64,000 nt of DNA, from positions 142,819-206,818 of the forward strand of contig NZ_QKZO01000006.1 in NCBI RefSeq assembly GCF_003254295.1, written 5' to 3'. The position numbers and the translations under genes were made by a program. Shown in pieces: positions 7,917-16,212 of this stretch (position 1 is its first letter; each line of letters opens with the position of its first letter). This DNA comes from Rhodobacter capsulatus (GTDB taxonomy: Bacteria > Pseudomonadota > Alphaproteobacteria > Rhodobacterales > Rhodobacteraceae). Under the pieces are notes generated by a model. It had not been told where the DNA came from, made no database searches, and saw nothing but the letters and a program-made list of their open reading frames with translations.

Positions 7917-10163
7917 TCAGCCCTGCAGCCCGGCGAGATAGGCGGTGACCGCCGGGCGGACGGTCTGCACGCCGCTTGCACGCGCGGCATCGATCACCGC
8001 TTTCAGCTCGGTCAGATCGGCCCGGCGCAACAGATGCTTGACCGGCCCGATCGAGGCCGGGCGCATCGACAGCTTGCGGATGCCCAGCGCCGCGAAGGTC
8101 ATCGCCTCGATCGGGCGGCCCGCATCCTCGCCGCAGAAACTGAGCGCGGTGTCACTGGCGGTGCAGCGGCCGATGATCTGCTCGATGAAGCCCAGGAAGC
8201 TGACATCCAGCGTGTCGTAGCGCCGCCGCACGCGTTCGTTTTCGCGGTCGGCGGCAAAGAAGAACTGCTTCAGGTCGTTGCCGCCGATCGAGATGAAATC
8301 GCAGCCGGCAAAGAAACTGTCGGGCGCAAAGGCGAGCGAGGGCGTTTCCAGCATCGCCCCCACCCGCAGATCCGAGGGCACCGGACGGCCCAAGGTCGCC
8401 TCGCGGTCGATTTCGCGCAGCAGCGTGGCTTTCGCCGCGTCGAATTCGTCGGGCGTGGCGACAAAGGGGAACATGACCGAGAGCGGCCGCCCCTCGGAGG
8501 CGCGGATCAGCGCCTGCAACTGCATCCGCAGCACGCCGGGCTTGTCAAGGCCGAGCCGGATCGCCCGCCAGCCCATCGCCGGGTTCGGCTCCTCCTGCGG
8601 CTTCATGTAGGGCAGCACCTTGTCCGAGCCGATGTCGAGGGTGCGGAACTGCACCTTGGCGCCCTGCGCCGCATCGATCACCCGCTTGTAAAGCGCCGCC
8701 AATTCCCCCCGCCGCGGCACGCGCGAGCGGATCAGGAATTGCAATTCGGTGCGAAACAGCCCGACGCCATCGGCGCCCGAGCCCTTGAGCGAGGGCAGAT
8801 CCGCCATCAGCCCGGCGTTCATCATCAGGCTGACCCGGTTGCCCGCCCGATCCACCGCTGGTTGGTTGCGCAGATCGGCATAGCGTTTCTGCGCCTCGGC
8901 CTGCATCGCGATCTTGTCGCGGAAGGCGGCGGCCACGGTTTCCTCGGGGCGCAGGTGCACGATGCCCTGATCGCCGTCGACCAGAATCGGATCGCCGTTC
9001 AGCGCCTCGTTGGTGAGCCGCGCGGCATGGATCACCAGCGGTATCGCCAGCGCCCGGGCGACGATGGCGGCATGGCTGCCGACCGAGCCCTCCTCCAGCA
9101 CCACCCCCTTGAGCTTGCGGCCGTAATCCAGCAATTCGGCCGGGCCGATGTTGCGCGCCACAAGCACCGGGTTTTCCGGCAGTTCGGCGCCGGTGTCCTT
9201 GCCCTGCCCGGTCAGAAGCCGCAACAGCCGGTTCGACAGGTCATCCAGATCGTGCAGACGTTCGCGCAGATAAGCATCGGTGGATTGTTCCAGCCGCGCC
9301 CGCGCCGTCGATTGCTCCTTTTCCACCGCGGCTTCGGCGGACAGGCCAAGGTCGATGTCCTCGCTCATCCGCCGCACCCAGCCGCGCGAATGGGCCAGCA
9401 TCTTGTAGGCTTCCAGAACCTGCCGCTGTTCCTTGTCCATGCTGGCCGAGCCGATCAGCATGTCGTCGATCTGCGCCTGCAGCGTCGAGACCGCCTCGTC
9501 GAGCCGGGCCTTTTCCGCATCCGGGTCGTCACCGACCGGGTTCGTCACCACGACGCGGGGTTCATGCAGCCAGACCCGGCCCTCGGCCGCGCCCTCTTGG
9601 CCCGTCGAGCCGCGGAACATCACCGGGAAGCGATGCGCCGCGCCGATGCCGCCCTGATCGCCGGTAAAGGCGCCGAGTTCGGTCATTTCCGCCAGCACCA
9701 TCGCGACGACTTCGAGCCCGTAGACCTCGTCATCCGAGAACAGCCGCGCCTCGCGCGATTGCACGACCAGCACGCCCAGCTTTTCGCCGACGCGCTGGAT
9801 CGGCACGCCAAGGAAGCTGGAATAAATTTCCTCGCCGGTTTCCGGCATGTAGCGGAAACCGGGCTCGGCGGGGGCATTGGCGGTATTGGCGGGCTGGCCG
9901 GTGCGGGCGACGCGGCCCACCAGACCCTCGCCCAGCCGCATCCGGGTCTTGTGCACCGCCTCGGGGTTCAGACCCTCGGTGGCGCAAAGCTCCAGCGTTT
10001 CCGGGTCGCGGAACAGATAGATCGAGCAGACCTGCGTCCGCATCGAATGGGCGATCAGATGGGTGATCCGGTCGAGCCGGTCCTGTCCGTCGCCGGGGGT
10101 GGCCAAAGTATCGCGCAACCGGCGCAACAGCGTGCGGCTGTCACTTTCGCTGCGATCCACCAT
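7917..10163 (-). CDS. ptsP: Phosphoenolpyruvate-protein phosphotransferase, EI(Ntr)
   Basis: First kinase of the nitrogen phosphotransferase system: it autophosphorylates from PEP and passes the phosphate to NPr. The 748-residue protein has an N-terminal GAF sensor domain (about 20-165), then the EI helical/His domain with the phosphorylated His364 in GSVGSHAAIVAR, and the C-terminal PEP-binding TIM barrel (GADGVGLFRTELQFL, LDIGSDKVLPY, SIGGNDLKQF and a late Cys in SFCGEDAGRP). Full length for the family. It lies 39 bp downstream of lysC on the same strand, so the two are probably cotranscribed. EI(Ntr) links nitrogen status to metabolism through the GAF domain (family knowledge, not shown here). 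Confidence 0.95.
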   Translation of the reverse strand: MVDRSESDSRTLLRRLRDTLATPGDGQDRLDRITHLIAHSMRTQVCSIYLFRDPETLELCATEGLNPEAVHKTRMRLGEGLVGRVARTGQPANTANAPAEPGFRYMPETGEEIYSSFLGVPIQRVGEKLGVLVVQSREARLFSDDEVYGLEVVAMVLAEMTELGAFTGDQGGIGAAHRFPVMFRGSTGQEGAAEGRVWLHEPRVVVTNPVGDDPDAEKARLDEAVSTLQAQIDDMLIGSASMDKEQRQVLEAYKMLAHSRGWVRRMSEDIDLGLSAEAAVEKEQSTARARLEQSTDAYLRERLHDLDDLSNRLLRLLTGQGKDTGAELPENPVLVARNIGPAELLDYGRKLKGVVLEEGSVGSHAAIVARALAIPLVIHAARLTNEALNGDPILVDGDQGIVHLRPEETVAAAFRDKIAMQAEAQKRYADLRNQPAVDRAGNRVSLMMNAGLMADLPSLKGSGADGVGLFRTELQFLIRSRVPRRGELAALYKRVIDAAQGAKVQFRTLDIGSDKVLPYMKPQEEPNPAMGWRAIRLGLDKPGVLRMQLQALIRASEGRPLSVMFPFVATPDEFDAAKATLLREIDREATLGRPVPSDLRVGAMLETPSLAFAPDSFFAGCDFISIGGNDLKQFFFAADRENERVRRRYDTLDVSFLGFIEQIIGRCTASDTALSFCGEDAGRPIEAMTFAALGIRKLSMRPASIGPVKHLLRRADLTELKAVIDAARASGVQTVRPAVTAYLAGLQG

Positions 10164-10202
10164 GGCCTGAGCGCCCCCGTTTCTAGAGGCCTGAACCGCG
10201 TG

Positions 10203-11462
10203 TCAGGCCTTCTCCAACTCGAATGCATCATGGAGGGCCTGCACGGCCAGTTCCATATATTTCCGATCGATCAGCACGGAAATCTTGATCTCCGAGGTCG
10301 AGATGACCTTGATGTTGATGTTTTCGGCGGCCAGCGCTTCAAAGGTGCGCGCGGCGACGCCGACCTGCGAGCGCATGCCGATGCCGACGACCGAGACCTT
10401 GGCGACATCGGTGTCGATGATCAGCTCGTCATATTTGATCTTGCCCGCGGTCTTGGCATCTTCGAGCGCCTTTTGCGCCCGCGCGACCTGATTGATCGGG
10501 CAGGAGAAGGTCATGTCGGTGACGGCGCCCGGATGGTTGTCGTCATAATCCTTTTCCGAGATGTTCTGCACGATCATGTCGACATTGACCCCCGCTTCCG
10601 AGAGCGGCCCGAAGATCGCCTGCGCGACGCCCGGACGGTCTTCGATGGTGAAGAGGGTGATCTTGGCCTCGTCGCGCGAATAGGCGACCCCCGAGACGAC
10701 TTTCGATTCCATGATTTCATCCTCCCCGCAGACAAGGGTTCCTGAAGTTTCGTCGGTGTCCTCGAAGGAGGACAGCACCCGCAGCCGCACGCCAAAGCGC
10801 ATCGCCAGCTCGACCGAGCGCGTTTGCAGCACCTTGGCGCCAAGGCTGGCGAGTTCGAGCATTTCCTCGAAGGCGATCTTGTCAAGCTTGCGCGCCTTCG
10901 AGCTGATCCGCGGATCAGTGGTGTAGACGCCATCGACATCGGTGTAGATGTCGCAACGCTCGGCGGCGAAGGCGGCGGCAAAGGCCACCGCGGTCGTGTC
11001 CGAGCCGCCCCGGCCCAGCGTGGTGATGCGGTTTTCGGCCGACAGGCCCTGGAAACCGGCAACGACCGCGACCTTCATCCCTTCGGCGAATTTCGCGTCG
11101 ATATTCTCGCGCGGGATCGATTTGAACCGGGCCGAGCCATGCGCCGAGGTGGTGTTGATCGGCACCTGCCAGCCCTGCCAGCTGCGCGCCGGGATGCCCA
11201 TTTCCTGCAGCCGCAGCGCCATCAGACCGGCGGTGACATTCTCGCCCGAAGCCACGACGGCATCGTATTCGCGGGCATCATAAAGGGGCGATGTGCCCTC
11301 GACCCAGCCGACAAGCTCGTTCGTCTTGCCCGACATCGCCGAGACGATCACGATGACATCGTAGCCACGGTCGACCTCGCGCTTCACCTTGGCCGCCGCA
11401 TTCGCGATGCGGTCGAGGTCCGCCACCGAGGTGCCGCCGAATTTCATCACGAGAAGCGGCAT
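10203..11462 (-). CDS. lysC: Aspartate kinase
   Basis: Phosphorylates aspartate, the entry step to lysine, threonine and methionine (EC 2.7.2.4). The 419-residue protein starts MPLLVMKFGGTSVAD, the kinase signature. It has TLGRGGSDTTAVA in the catalytic domain and two ACT-type regulatory regions at the C-terminus (about 265-410), so feedback control by lysine or threonine is expected. The ATG at 11462 has GGGGGGAAG just upstream; 25 extra residues from 11537 are not family-like. Upstream of ptsP and divergent from the pyruvate kinase gene across a 177-bp gap with repeated GTCAT motifs. Confidence 0.95.
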   Translation of the reverse strand: MPLLVMKFGGTSVADLDRIANAAAKVKREVDRGYDVIVIVSAMSGKTNELVGWVEGTSPLYDAREYDAVVASGENVTAGLMALRLQEMGIPARSWQGWQVPINTTSAHGSARFKSIPRENIDAKFAEGMKVAVVAGFQGLSAENRITTLGRGGSDTTAVAFAAAFAAERCDIYTDVDGVYTTDPRISSKARKLDKIAFEEMLELASLGAKVLQTRSVELAMRFGVRLRVLSSFEDTDETSGTLVCGEDEIMESKVVSGVAYSRDEAKITLFTIEDRPGVAQAIFGPLSEAGVNVDMIVQNISEKDYDDNHPGAVTDMTFSCPINQVARAQKALEDAKTAGKIKYDELIIDTDVAKVSVVGIGMRSQVGVAARTFEALAAENINIKVISTSEIKISVLIDRKYMELAVQALHDAFELEKA

Positions 11463-11570
11463 CTTCCCCCCCAATTCTGGTCCGGACCCTGTGTCCGGCG
11501 TCGCGCTTCTGCTATCGGAAGGGGGCGAAGCTTGCAAGGGTTTGCCTGCGGCGAAACGCCTGCGGGGGCC

Positions 11571-11597
11571 GTCATGGCCCCGTCATTCCCCTGTCAT
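11571..11597. promoter_or_regulatory. Three GTCAT direct repeats at 11-bp spacing
   Basis: GTCAT occurs at 11571, 11582 and 11593, exactly one helical turn apart, in the gap between divergent lysC and the pyruvate kinase gene. The first copy lies in the loop of a GGGGCC/GGCCCC hairpin. A regulator binding one DNA face would fit; none is identified. Confidence 0.3.
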
Positions 11598-11639
11598 GCG
11601 GGCCGGGCAAGCTTGCCCCGATCAGGGCAGGAGGACGTG

Positions 11640-13148
11640 ATGAGTCTCGATGAGGTTGAATACCGCGAAAGGCGGGCGCAGGCGCGTGGGCTGCAACGGG
11701 CGCTGGAGGCGTTGCGCGACGATCTGGTGCGGCGGTCGGATGCGACGATGGAGGGCTGGGAGGGGCTGGTGCGGCGGCCGGAATTCCTGCCCTCGGCGCG
11801 CAATCTGGCCGATTATCTGGCGTTGCGGCGCGGCGATCTGGTGCCGTTTCAGGCGCCCTTGGCCTCGCTTGGCCTCTCCTCGCTCGGCCGGGCCGAGGCG
11901 CATGTGCGCCCCTCGATCGATGCGGTTCTGGCGTCCTTGGCGATGATCGGCGGCGAGGGGATCGCAAGCTATCCGACGGTGGAGACCTTTGCCGCGGGCC
12001 CGGCGCGTCTGGCGGCGCGGCGCGATGCGCTCTTTGGCGCCCGGCGCGAGGCGCCGCGCTCGCGGGTGATGGTGACGCTGCCGACCGAGGCGGCGGTGAA
12101 CCCCGATCTGGTCGGCGGGCTGATCGCGGCCGGGGCGGATTGCGTGCGGATCAATTGCGCCCATGACAACCCCGATGTCTGGGCGGCGATGATCGGTCAG
12201 GTCCGCCATGCGGCGATGAAGGCCGGGCGGCGGGTGCCGGTGCAGATGGACATCGAAGGCCCGAAACTGCGGGTCGAGGCGCTTTCGGAAAGCGTCGAGG
12301 AGACCGGGCGGCTGTTCGAGGGCGATCGGTTCGAAGTGGTCGAGACGCTCGGCCATGACGCCGATCTGCCGCAGGTGCGGCTTTCGCATCCGGCGCTGAT
12401 GGAGGCGATGGCCGAGGGCGGCGCGATCTGGATCAACGACGGCAAGCTGCGGGCGAAGATCCTCAAGGTGCGGCCCGGCAAGGTGCTGGCCGAGGTGACC
12501 TCAACCCCCTCGAAGGGCGCGAAGATCAAGGTCGAAAAGGGGGTGAACCTGCCCGGCGTCGATCTGCGCGTGCCCGCGCTGACCGAGGCGGATCTGGGTC
12601 ATCTCGATTTCGTGCTGGGCCATGCCGACATTCTGGGCTTTTCCTTCGTGCAGACCGGCACCGATCTGCGGGCGCTCTTTGCGGAACTCGATGCGCGTTC
12701 CGATGGCGGCACCGCGCGCGACTGGCCGGCGCTGATGCTGAAGATCGAGACGCCGCTGGCGCTGCGCAACCTGCCCGCGCTGATCGTCGAGGCGGGCGGA
12801 CGGGTGCCGGTGGGCGCGATGATCGCGCGCGGCGATCTGGCGGTGGAGATCGGCTTCGAGCGGCTGAGCGAGATTCAGGAGGAAGTCCTGTGGCTGTGCG
12901 AAGCGGCCGAGGTTCCCGTCGTCTGGGCGACGCAGGTGCTGGAAGGCATGGTCAAGGAAGGACAAGCCAGCCGGGCCGAGATGACGGACGCCGCGATGAG
13001 CCAGCGCGCCGAATGCGTGATGCTGAACAAGGGCCCGCATCTTGTGCAGGCGGTGACGTTCCTCCGCGATGTGTTGATGCGGATGGACCGGCACACCTCG
13101 AAGAAATCGCCCCGGCTGGGGGCGCTGGGGCTCTGGCACGACCTGTGA
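11640..13148 (+). CDS. Atypical pyruvate kinase
   Basis: Pyruvate kinase fold protein of 502 residues, probably converting PEP and ADP to pyruvate and ATP. Residues about 135-500 carry recognisable blocks: GADCVRINCAHD, MDIEGPKLRVE, KGVNLPGVDLRVPALTEAD, LMLKIETP (catalytic Lys), MIARGDLAVEIG and ATQVLEGMV. It is odd in two ways. It has a 130-residue N-terminal helical extension of unknown fold, and it stops soon after VMLNKGPHL, where ordinary enzymes read MLSGETAxG and continue into the regulatory C-domain. The ATG at 11640 has a strong AGGAGG site. A divergent kinase with another substrate or reduced regulation is possible. Confidence 0.8.
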   Translation: MSLDEVEYRERRAQARGLQRALEALRDDLVRRSDATMEGWEGLVRRPEFLPSARNLADYLALRRGDLVPFQAPLASLGLSSLGRAEAHVRPSIDAVLASLAMIGGEGIASYPTVETFAAGPARLAARRDALFGARREAPRSRVMVTLPTEAAVNPDLVGGLIAAGADCVRINCAHDNPDVWAAMIGQVRHAAMKAGRRVPVQMDIEGPKLRVEALSESVEETGRLFEGDRFEVVETLGHDADLPQVRLSHPALMEAMAEGGAIWINDGKLRAKILKVRPGKVLAEVTSTPSKGAKIKVEKGVNLPGVDLRVPALTEADLGHLDFVLGHADILGFSFVQTGTDLRALFAELDARSDGGTARDWPALMLKIETPLALRNLPALIVEAGGRVPVGAMIARGDLAVEIGFERLSEIQEEVLWLCEAAEVPVVWATQVLEGMVKEGQASRAEMTDAAMSQRAECVMLNKGPHLVQAVTFLRDVLMRMDRHTSKKSPRLGALGLWHDL

Positions 13149-13150
13149 CC

Positions 13151-13364
13151 CGATGATCTGGCCGAGGCCCTGCGACACATCCGCCCCCTGACCGCCGAGG
13201 GCCCAAAGGCACTCGGTGAGCCGCCCGCCCCGCCATCGGCGGGCGCTTTCGCGCCGCCGATGGCGGGACGCTGGCCTCTGTTGCGCGGGACACACCGGTC
13301 CCGCCACGGCGCGGCCGCAAGCGGGCGGGGAAAGGCGGCGCCTTTCCTTCTCCGCCCGCCCCCA
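13151..13364 (+). repeat. Structured dispersed repeat, copy B
   Basis: Second copy of the roughly 215-bp element, in the convergent gap between the pyruvate kinase gene and the flavoprotein gene at 13370. HP1 is at 13230-13266 (CCGCCATCGGCGGGCGC paired with GCGCCGCCGATGGCGG, one bulge). HP2 is at 13323-13357 (GGGCGG/CCGCCC outside, GGAAAGGC/GCCTTTCC inside). HP1 differs in sequence from copies A and C but still pairs. It almost abuts the stop codon of the minus-strand gene. Confidence 0.75.
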
Positions 13365-13369
13365 CCGTC

Positions 13370-15406
13370 TCACACGTCCTTCATCAGTCGCAGCGCATCG
13401 TAGATCGCCGCATGGGTGTTGCGCGCAGCGACCGCATCGCCGATCCGCAGCAACCGGAACCGCCCCTCGGGGTTCGCCACCACGGCTTGCGGCTGGCCCG
13501 TCGCCAGGGCCTCGTAATCGACGCTGCCCTGGTTCGACGAAAGCGGTTTCAGCGCGAAATAAAGCGCGTCCAGCGGCCTTGTGCCGTGGTTCACCACCAC
13601 CTGATCGACCTCGCGCCCCCGCGTCACCGGGCCGTAATCGCTGCCCAGAACCGCCTGCAACCGGTTGCCCGCGCGCGTGACCGAGACCAGCCGCCAGGTC
13701 ACGGTGAAGGTCGTATCCCGCCCCTGCAGCGCCCGCATGTAGGGCACAAGGTTCATCGCCATCACCTCGGGCGCAAAGGCGCGGTCGGGGGTGACGATCT
13801 CCACCTTCGCGCCGCTGGCCGAGATCAGATCGGCCGCCATCAGCCCGGCATGATCGCCCGCATCGTCAAAGACCAGCACCTCGCGCCCGGGCTTCACCGC
13901 GCCCGAAAGAATGTCCCAGGTCGACACGACCAGATCATTGCCCGCGCTCAAAACCTCGGTATGCGGCAGGCCGCCCGTGGCGATCACCACCTCCTCGGGA
14001 GCGGTGGCCAGCACGTCCTCAGCCTCGGCGAAGCTGTTGAAATGAAAGCGCACCCCGCGCTTGAGACATTGCTGATAGCGCCAGTCGGTGATCGCCGCCA
14101 TCTCGCGCCGCCGCGGATCAAGCGCGGTCAGCCGCACCTGCCCGCCGGGCTGATCGGCGGCCTCGAGGACGGTGACCGCATGGCCGCGTTCCGCCGCGAC
14201 CCGGGCGGCTTCCAGCCCCCCCGGCCCGGCACCGACAATGGTGACGCGTTTTTTCGTCAAAGCGGGCAGGATCACCTGCGGCTCGGTCAATTCGCGCCCC
14301 GTGGCGGGGTTGTGCAGGCACAGCGCCATGCCGCCCTGATAGATCCGGTCAAGGCAGTAATTCGCGCCGACACAGGGGCGGATATCGTCCTCGCGCCCCG
14401 CGATCAGCTTCGCCACCAGATGCGGATCGGCCAGATGCGCGCGGGTCATGCCCACCATGTCAAGCTTGCCGCTGGCGATCGCATGCCGCGCCGTCGCGAT
14501 ATCGGGGATCTTCGCGGCATGAAAGGTCGGAAAGCCGGTCGCGGCCCGGATCTCGCCCGCGAAATCCAGATGCGGCGCGTTGCGCATGCCCTGAATCGGG
14601 ATCAGATCGGTCAGCCCCGGGTCGGTGTCGATATGGCCGCGCACGACGTTCAGGAAATCCACCAGCCCGGAGTCGCGCAGTTTTTTCGACAGCACCAGCC
14701 CCTCGGCCCTGTCCATGCCGCCGGGCAGACCCTGATCGCCGGTATAGCGCAGCCCGACGATGAAATCCGGCCCGCAGCGGTGCCGGATCGCGCCCAGAAC
14801 CTCCATCGTGAAGCGCAGCCGGTTTTCCAGCGACCCGCCGTAGGGGGCGTCGAGATCATTCGTCAGCGGCGACCAGAATTGTTCGAGCAGATGGCCATAG
14901 GCCTCCAGCTCGATGCCATCGACGCCCGCGGCCTTCATCCGCTCGGCCGCATCGGCGAAATCGCCCTTGATCCGGTCGAGATCCCACTCTTCGGCCCGCT
15001 TCGGAAAGGCCCGATGCGCCGCCTCGCGTTCATGGCTGGGCGCCACCACCGGCAGCCAGTCGGCCTTGTCCCAGCGGGTGCGACGGCCAAGGTGGCTCAG
15101 CTGAATCATCACCGCCGCGCCGTGGTCGTGGCATTCCTCGACCAGTTGGCGCATCCAGCCCACCACCTCGTCCTTCCACGCGAGGATATTGTTGAAGACC
15201 GGCGGGCTGTCGCGGGAAATCGAGGCCGAGCCCGCCGTCATCGTCAGCGCCACCCCGGCCCGCGCCCGTTCGACATGATAGGCGCGGTAGCGCTCCTTCG
15301 GCATGCCGTCCTCGGCATAGGCGGGCTCATGCGCGGTGATCAGGATGCGGTTGCGCAAAGTCAGGTGGCGCAGCTGGTAAGGCTGCAAGAGCGGGTCGTT
15401 CGACAT
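13370..15406 (-). CDS. DgcA-like FMN/FAD oxidoreductase (probable N-methyl amino acid demethylase)
   Basis: Two-part flavoprotein of 678 residues in the trimethylamine dehydrogenase/2,4-dienoyl-CoA reductase family. The N-terminal Old Yellow Enzyme-type FMN barrel (about 1-345) is followed by an FAD/NAD domain starting VTIVGAGPGGLEAARVAAERG. The iron-sulfur motif is unusual: C-x5-C-x11-C (CVGANYC...LC) instead of CxxCxxxC-x11-C. That form resembles dimethylglycine or N-methylproline demethylases (DgcA type), so a role in betaine or methylated proline breakdown is inferred. The ATG at 15406 has a GGAGG site; the longer frame from 15472 runs through the operator region. Divergent from a TetR gene that probably controls it. 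Confidence 0.75.
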   Translation of the reverse strand: MSNDPLLQPYQLRHLTLRNRILITAHEPAYAEDGMPKERYRAYHVERARAGVALTMTAGSASISRDSPPVFNNILAWKDEVVGWMRQLVEECHDHGAAVMIQLSHLGRRTRWDKADWLPVVAPSHEREAAHRAFPKRAEEWDLDRIKGDFADAAERMKAAGVDGIELEAYGHLLEQFWSPLTNDLDAPYGGSLENRLRFTMEVLGAIRHRCGPDFIVGLRYTGDQGLPGGMDRAEGLVLSKKLRDSGLVDFLNVVRGHIDTDPGLTDLIPIQGMRNAPHLDFAGEIRAATGFPTFHAAKIPDIATARHAIASGKLDMVGMTRAHLADPHLVAKLIAGREDDIRPCVGANYCLDRIYQGGMALCLHNPATGRELTEPQVILPALTKKRVTIVGAGPGGLEAARVAAERGHAVTVLEAADQPGGQVRLTALDPRRREMAAITDWRYQQCLKRGVRFHFNSFAEAEDVLATAPEEVVIATGGLPHTEVLSAGNDLVVSTWDILSGAVKPGREVLVFDDAGDHAGLMAADLISASGAKVEIVTPDRAFAPEVMAMNLVPYMRALQGRDTTFTVTWRLVSVTRAGNRLQAVLGSDYGPVTRGREVDQVVVNHGTRPLDALYFALKPLSSNQGSVDYEALATGQPQAVVANPEGRFRLLRIGDAVAARNTHAAIYDALRLMKDV

Positions 15407-15441
15407 CGGGGCCTCCGGGGTTCCTGCGGGCAGGATTTGCG

Positions 15442-15484
15442 AAATGTTCACACATGTCAAGTTTGCAATCACGCCTGAACATTT
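15442..15484. promoter_or_regulatory. Inverted repeat AAATGTTCA-N25-TGAACATTT, probable TetR operator
   Basis: Perfect 9-bp inverted repeat with arms at 15442-15450 and 15476-15484, in the 115-bp gap between the divergent flavoprotein and TetR genes. On the minus strand a TTGACA hexamer lies between the arms, so one arm falls downstream of this possible -35 box. The layout suits repression of the flavoprotein gene and autoregulation. Confidence 0.5.
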
Positions 15485-15521
15485 TCTTGAGCCCGGGCGC
15501 GGCCCGGGCTAGGGTCGGGGG

Positions 15522-16142
15522 ATGACGGAGACGAAAGACAGCGGTTGGCGCGGCTCGCGCGAGGGGTGGCTGGAAGCCGCCTGCGACGCCCTGATCGAGG
15601 GCGGCGTCGCGGCGGTGAAGATCTTGGCCCTGGCGAAGAAACTCGGCCTGTCGCGGACATCGTTTTACTGGTTCTTCCCCGACCGCGAGGATCTTCTGGC
15701 CGCGCTGCGGGACCGCTGGCGGGCGGTGACGACCGAGGTTCTGCTTTCCGCGACAAATGCTTATGCCGAAACCGAGACCGAGGCGATGCTGAACCTGCTG
15801 GCCTGTTTCCTGTCGGAAAGGTTCGATCCGCGCTTTGAATTCGCGCTGCGCAGCTGGGGCTTTTCCGATCCTGCGGTGGCGGCGGATCTGCACGCGGCCG
15901 ATGCCGAACGGCTGGCGGCGCTGGTCGCGCTGCTGCGGCGCTGGGGCCATGCGCCGGACGATGCCGACGTCCGGGCGCGGACGATCTATCTGGTGCAGAT
16001 CGGCTATATCTCGATGCAGACGCGCGAAAGCCTGGACACGCGGCTGGCGCGGATCGCGCATTATGTCGAGGTCTATACCGGCAAGCCGCCAAGCGCGGCG
16101 GAACTGGCGCGGTTCGAAGCGGGGCTGAGGGCGGGCGGATAG
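15522..16142 (+). CDS. TetR family transcriptional regulator
   Basis: 206-residue one-component regulator. The N-terminal helix-turn-helix is clear (ALIEGGVAAVKILALAKKLGLSRTSFYWFFPDREDLLAALRDRW, described here by its ends: residues about 24-68), with the TetR hallmark FYWFF in the recognition region. The C-terminal ligand-binding domain is helical and not diagnostic. Divergent from the DgcA-like flavoprotein, with an inverted repeat between them, so it probably represses that gene until its substrate or product binds. It ends convergent to the SDR gene at 16213, with strong hairpins between. Confidence 0.88.
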   Translation: MTETKDSGWRGSREGWLEAACDALIEGGVAAVKILALAKKLGLSRTSFYWFFPDREDLLAALRDRWRAVTTEVLLSATNAYAETETEAMLNLLACFLSERFDPRFEFALRSWGFSDPAVAADLHAADAERLAALVALLRRWGHAPDDADVRARTIYLVQIGYISMQTRESLDTRLARIAHYVEVYTGKPPSAAELARFEAGLRAGG

Positions 16143-16151
16143 AAACGCCTT

Positions 16152-16209
16152 CCCCGGCCCGGCCAAGCGCAATCCGGCAGGGCCGGGGCTGGCGGGCTGA
16201 CCCGCCAGC
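16152..16209. terminator. Two hairpins between convergent TetR and SDR genes
   Basis: CCCCGGCCC (16152-16160) pairs with GGGCCGGGG (16180-16188), and GCTGGCGGG (16188-16196) pairs with CCCGCCAGC (16201-16209) around a CTGA loop. Both stems are perfect over 9 bp. With no T run on either side they may be factor-assisted, bidirectional terminators. Confidence 0.5.
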
Positions 16210-16212
16210 GCC

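Noticed and set aside
8034-10745. Long plus-strand open frame of 903 codons opposite ptsP and lysC
   Set aside because: It is the antisense shadow of two well-recognised minus-strand genes, has His/Arg/Pro-rich composition typical of shadows and no recognisable domain.
13151-13364. Short peptides encoded in the structured repeats (similar minus-frame peptides in all copies)
   Set aside because: The similarity follows from the shared DNA; frames are open by GC bias and lack start sites and ribosome-binding sites. Hairpin conservation explains the data better.
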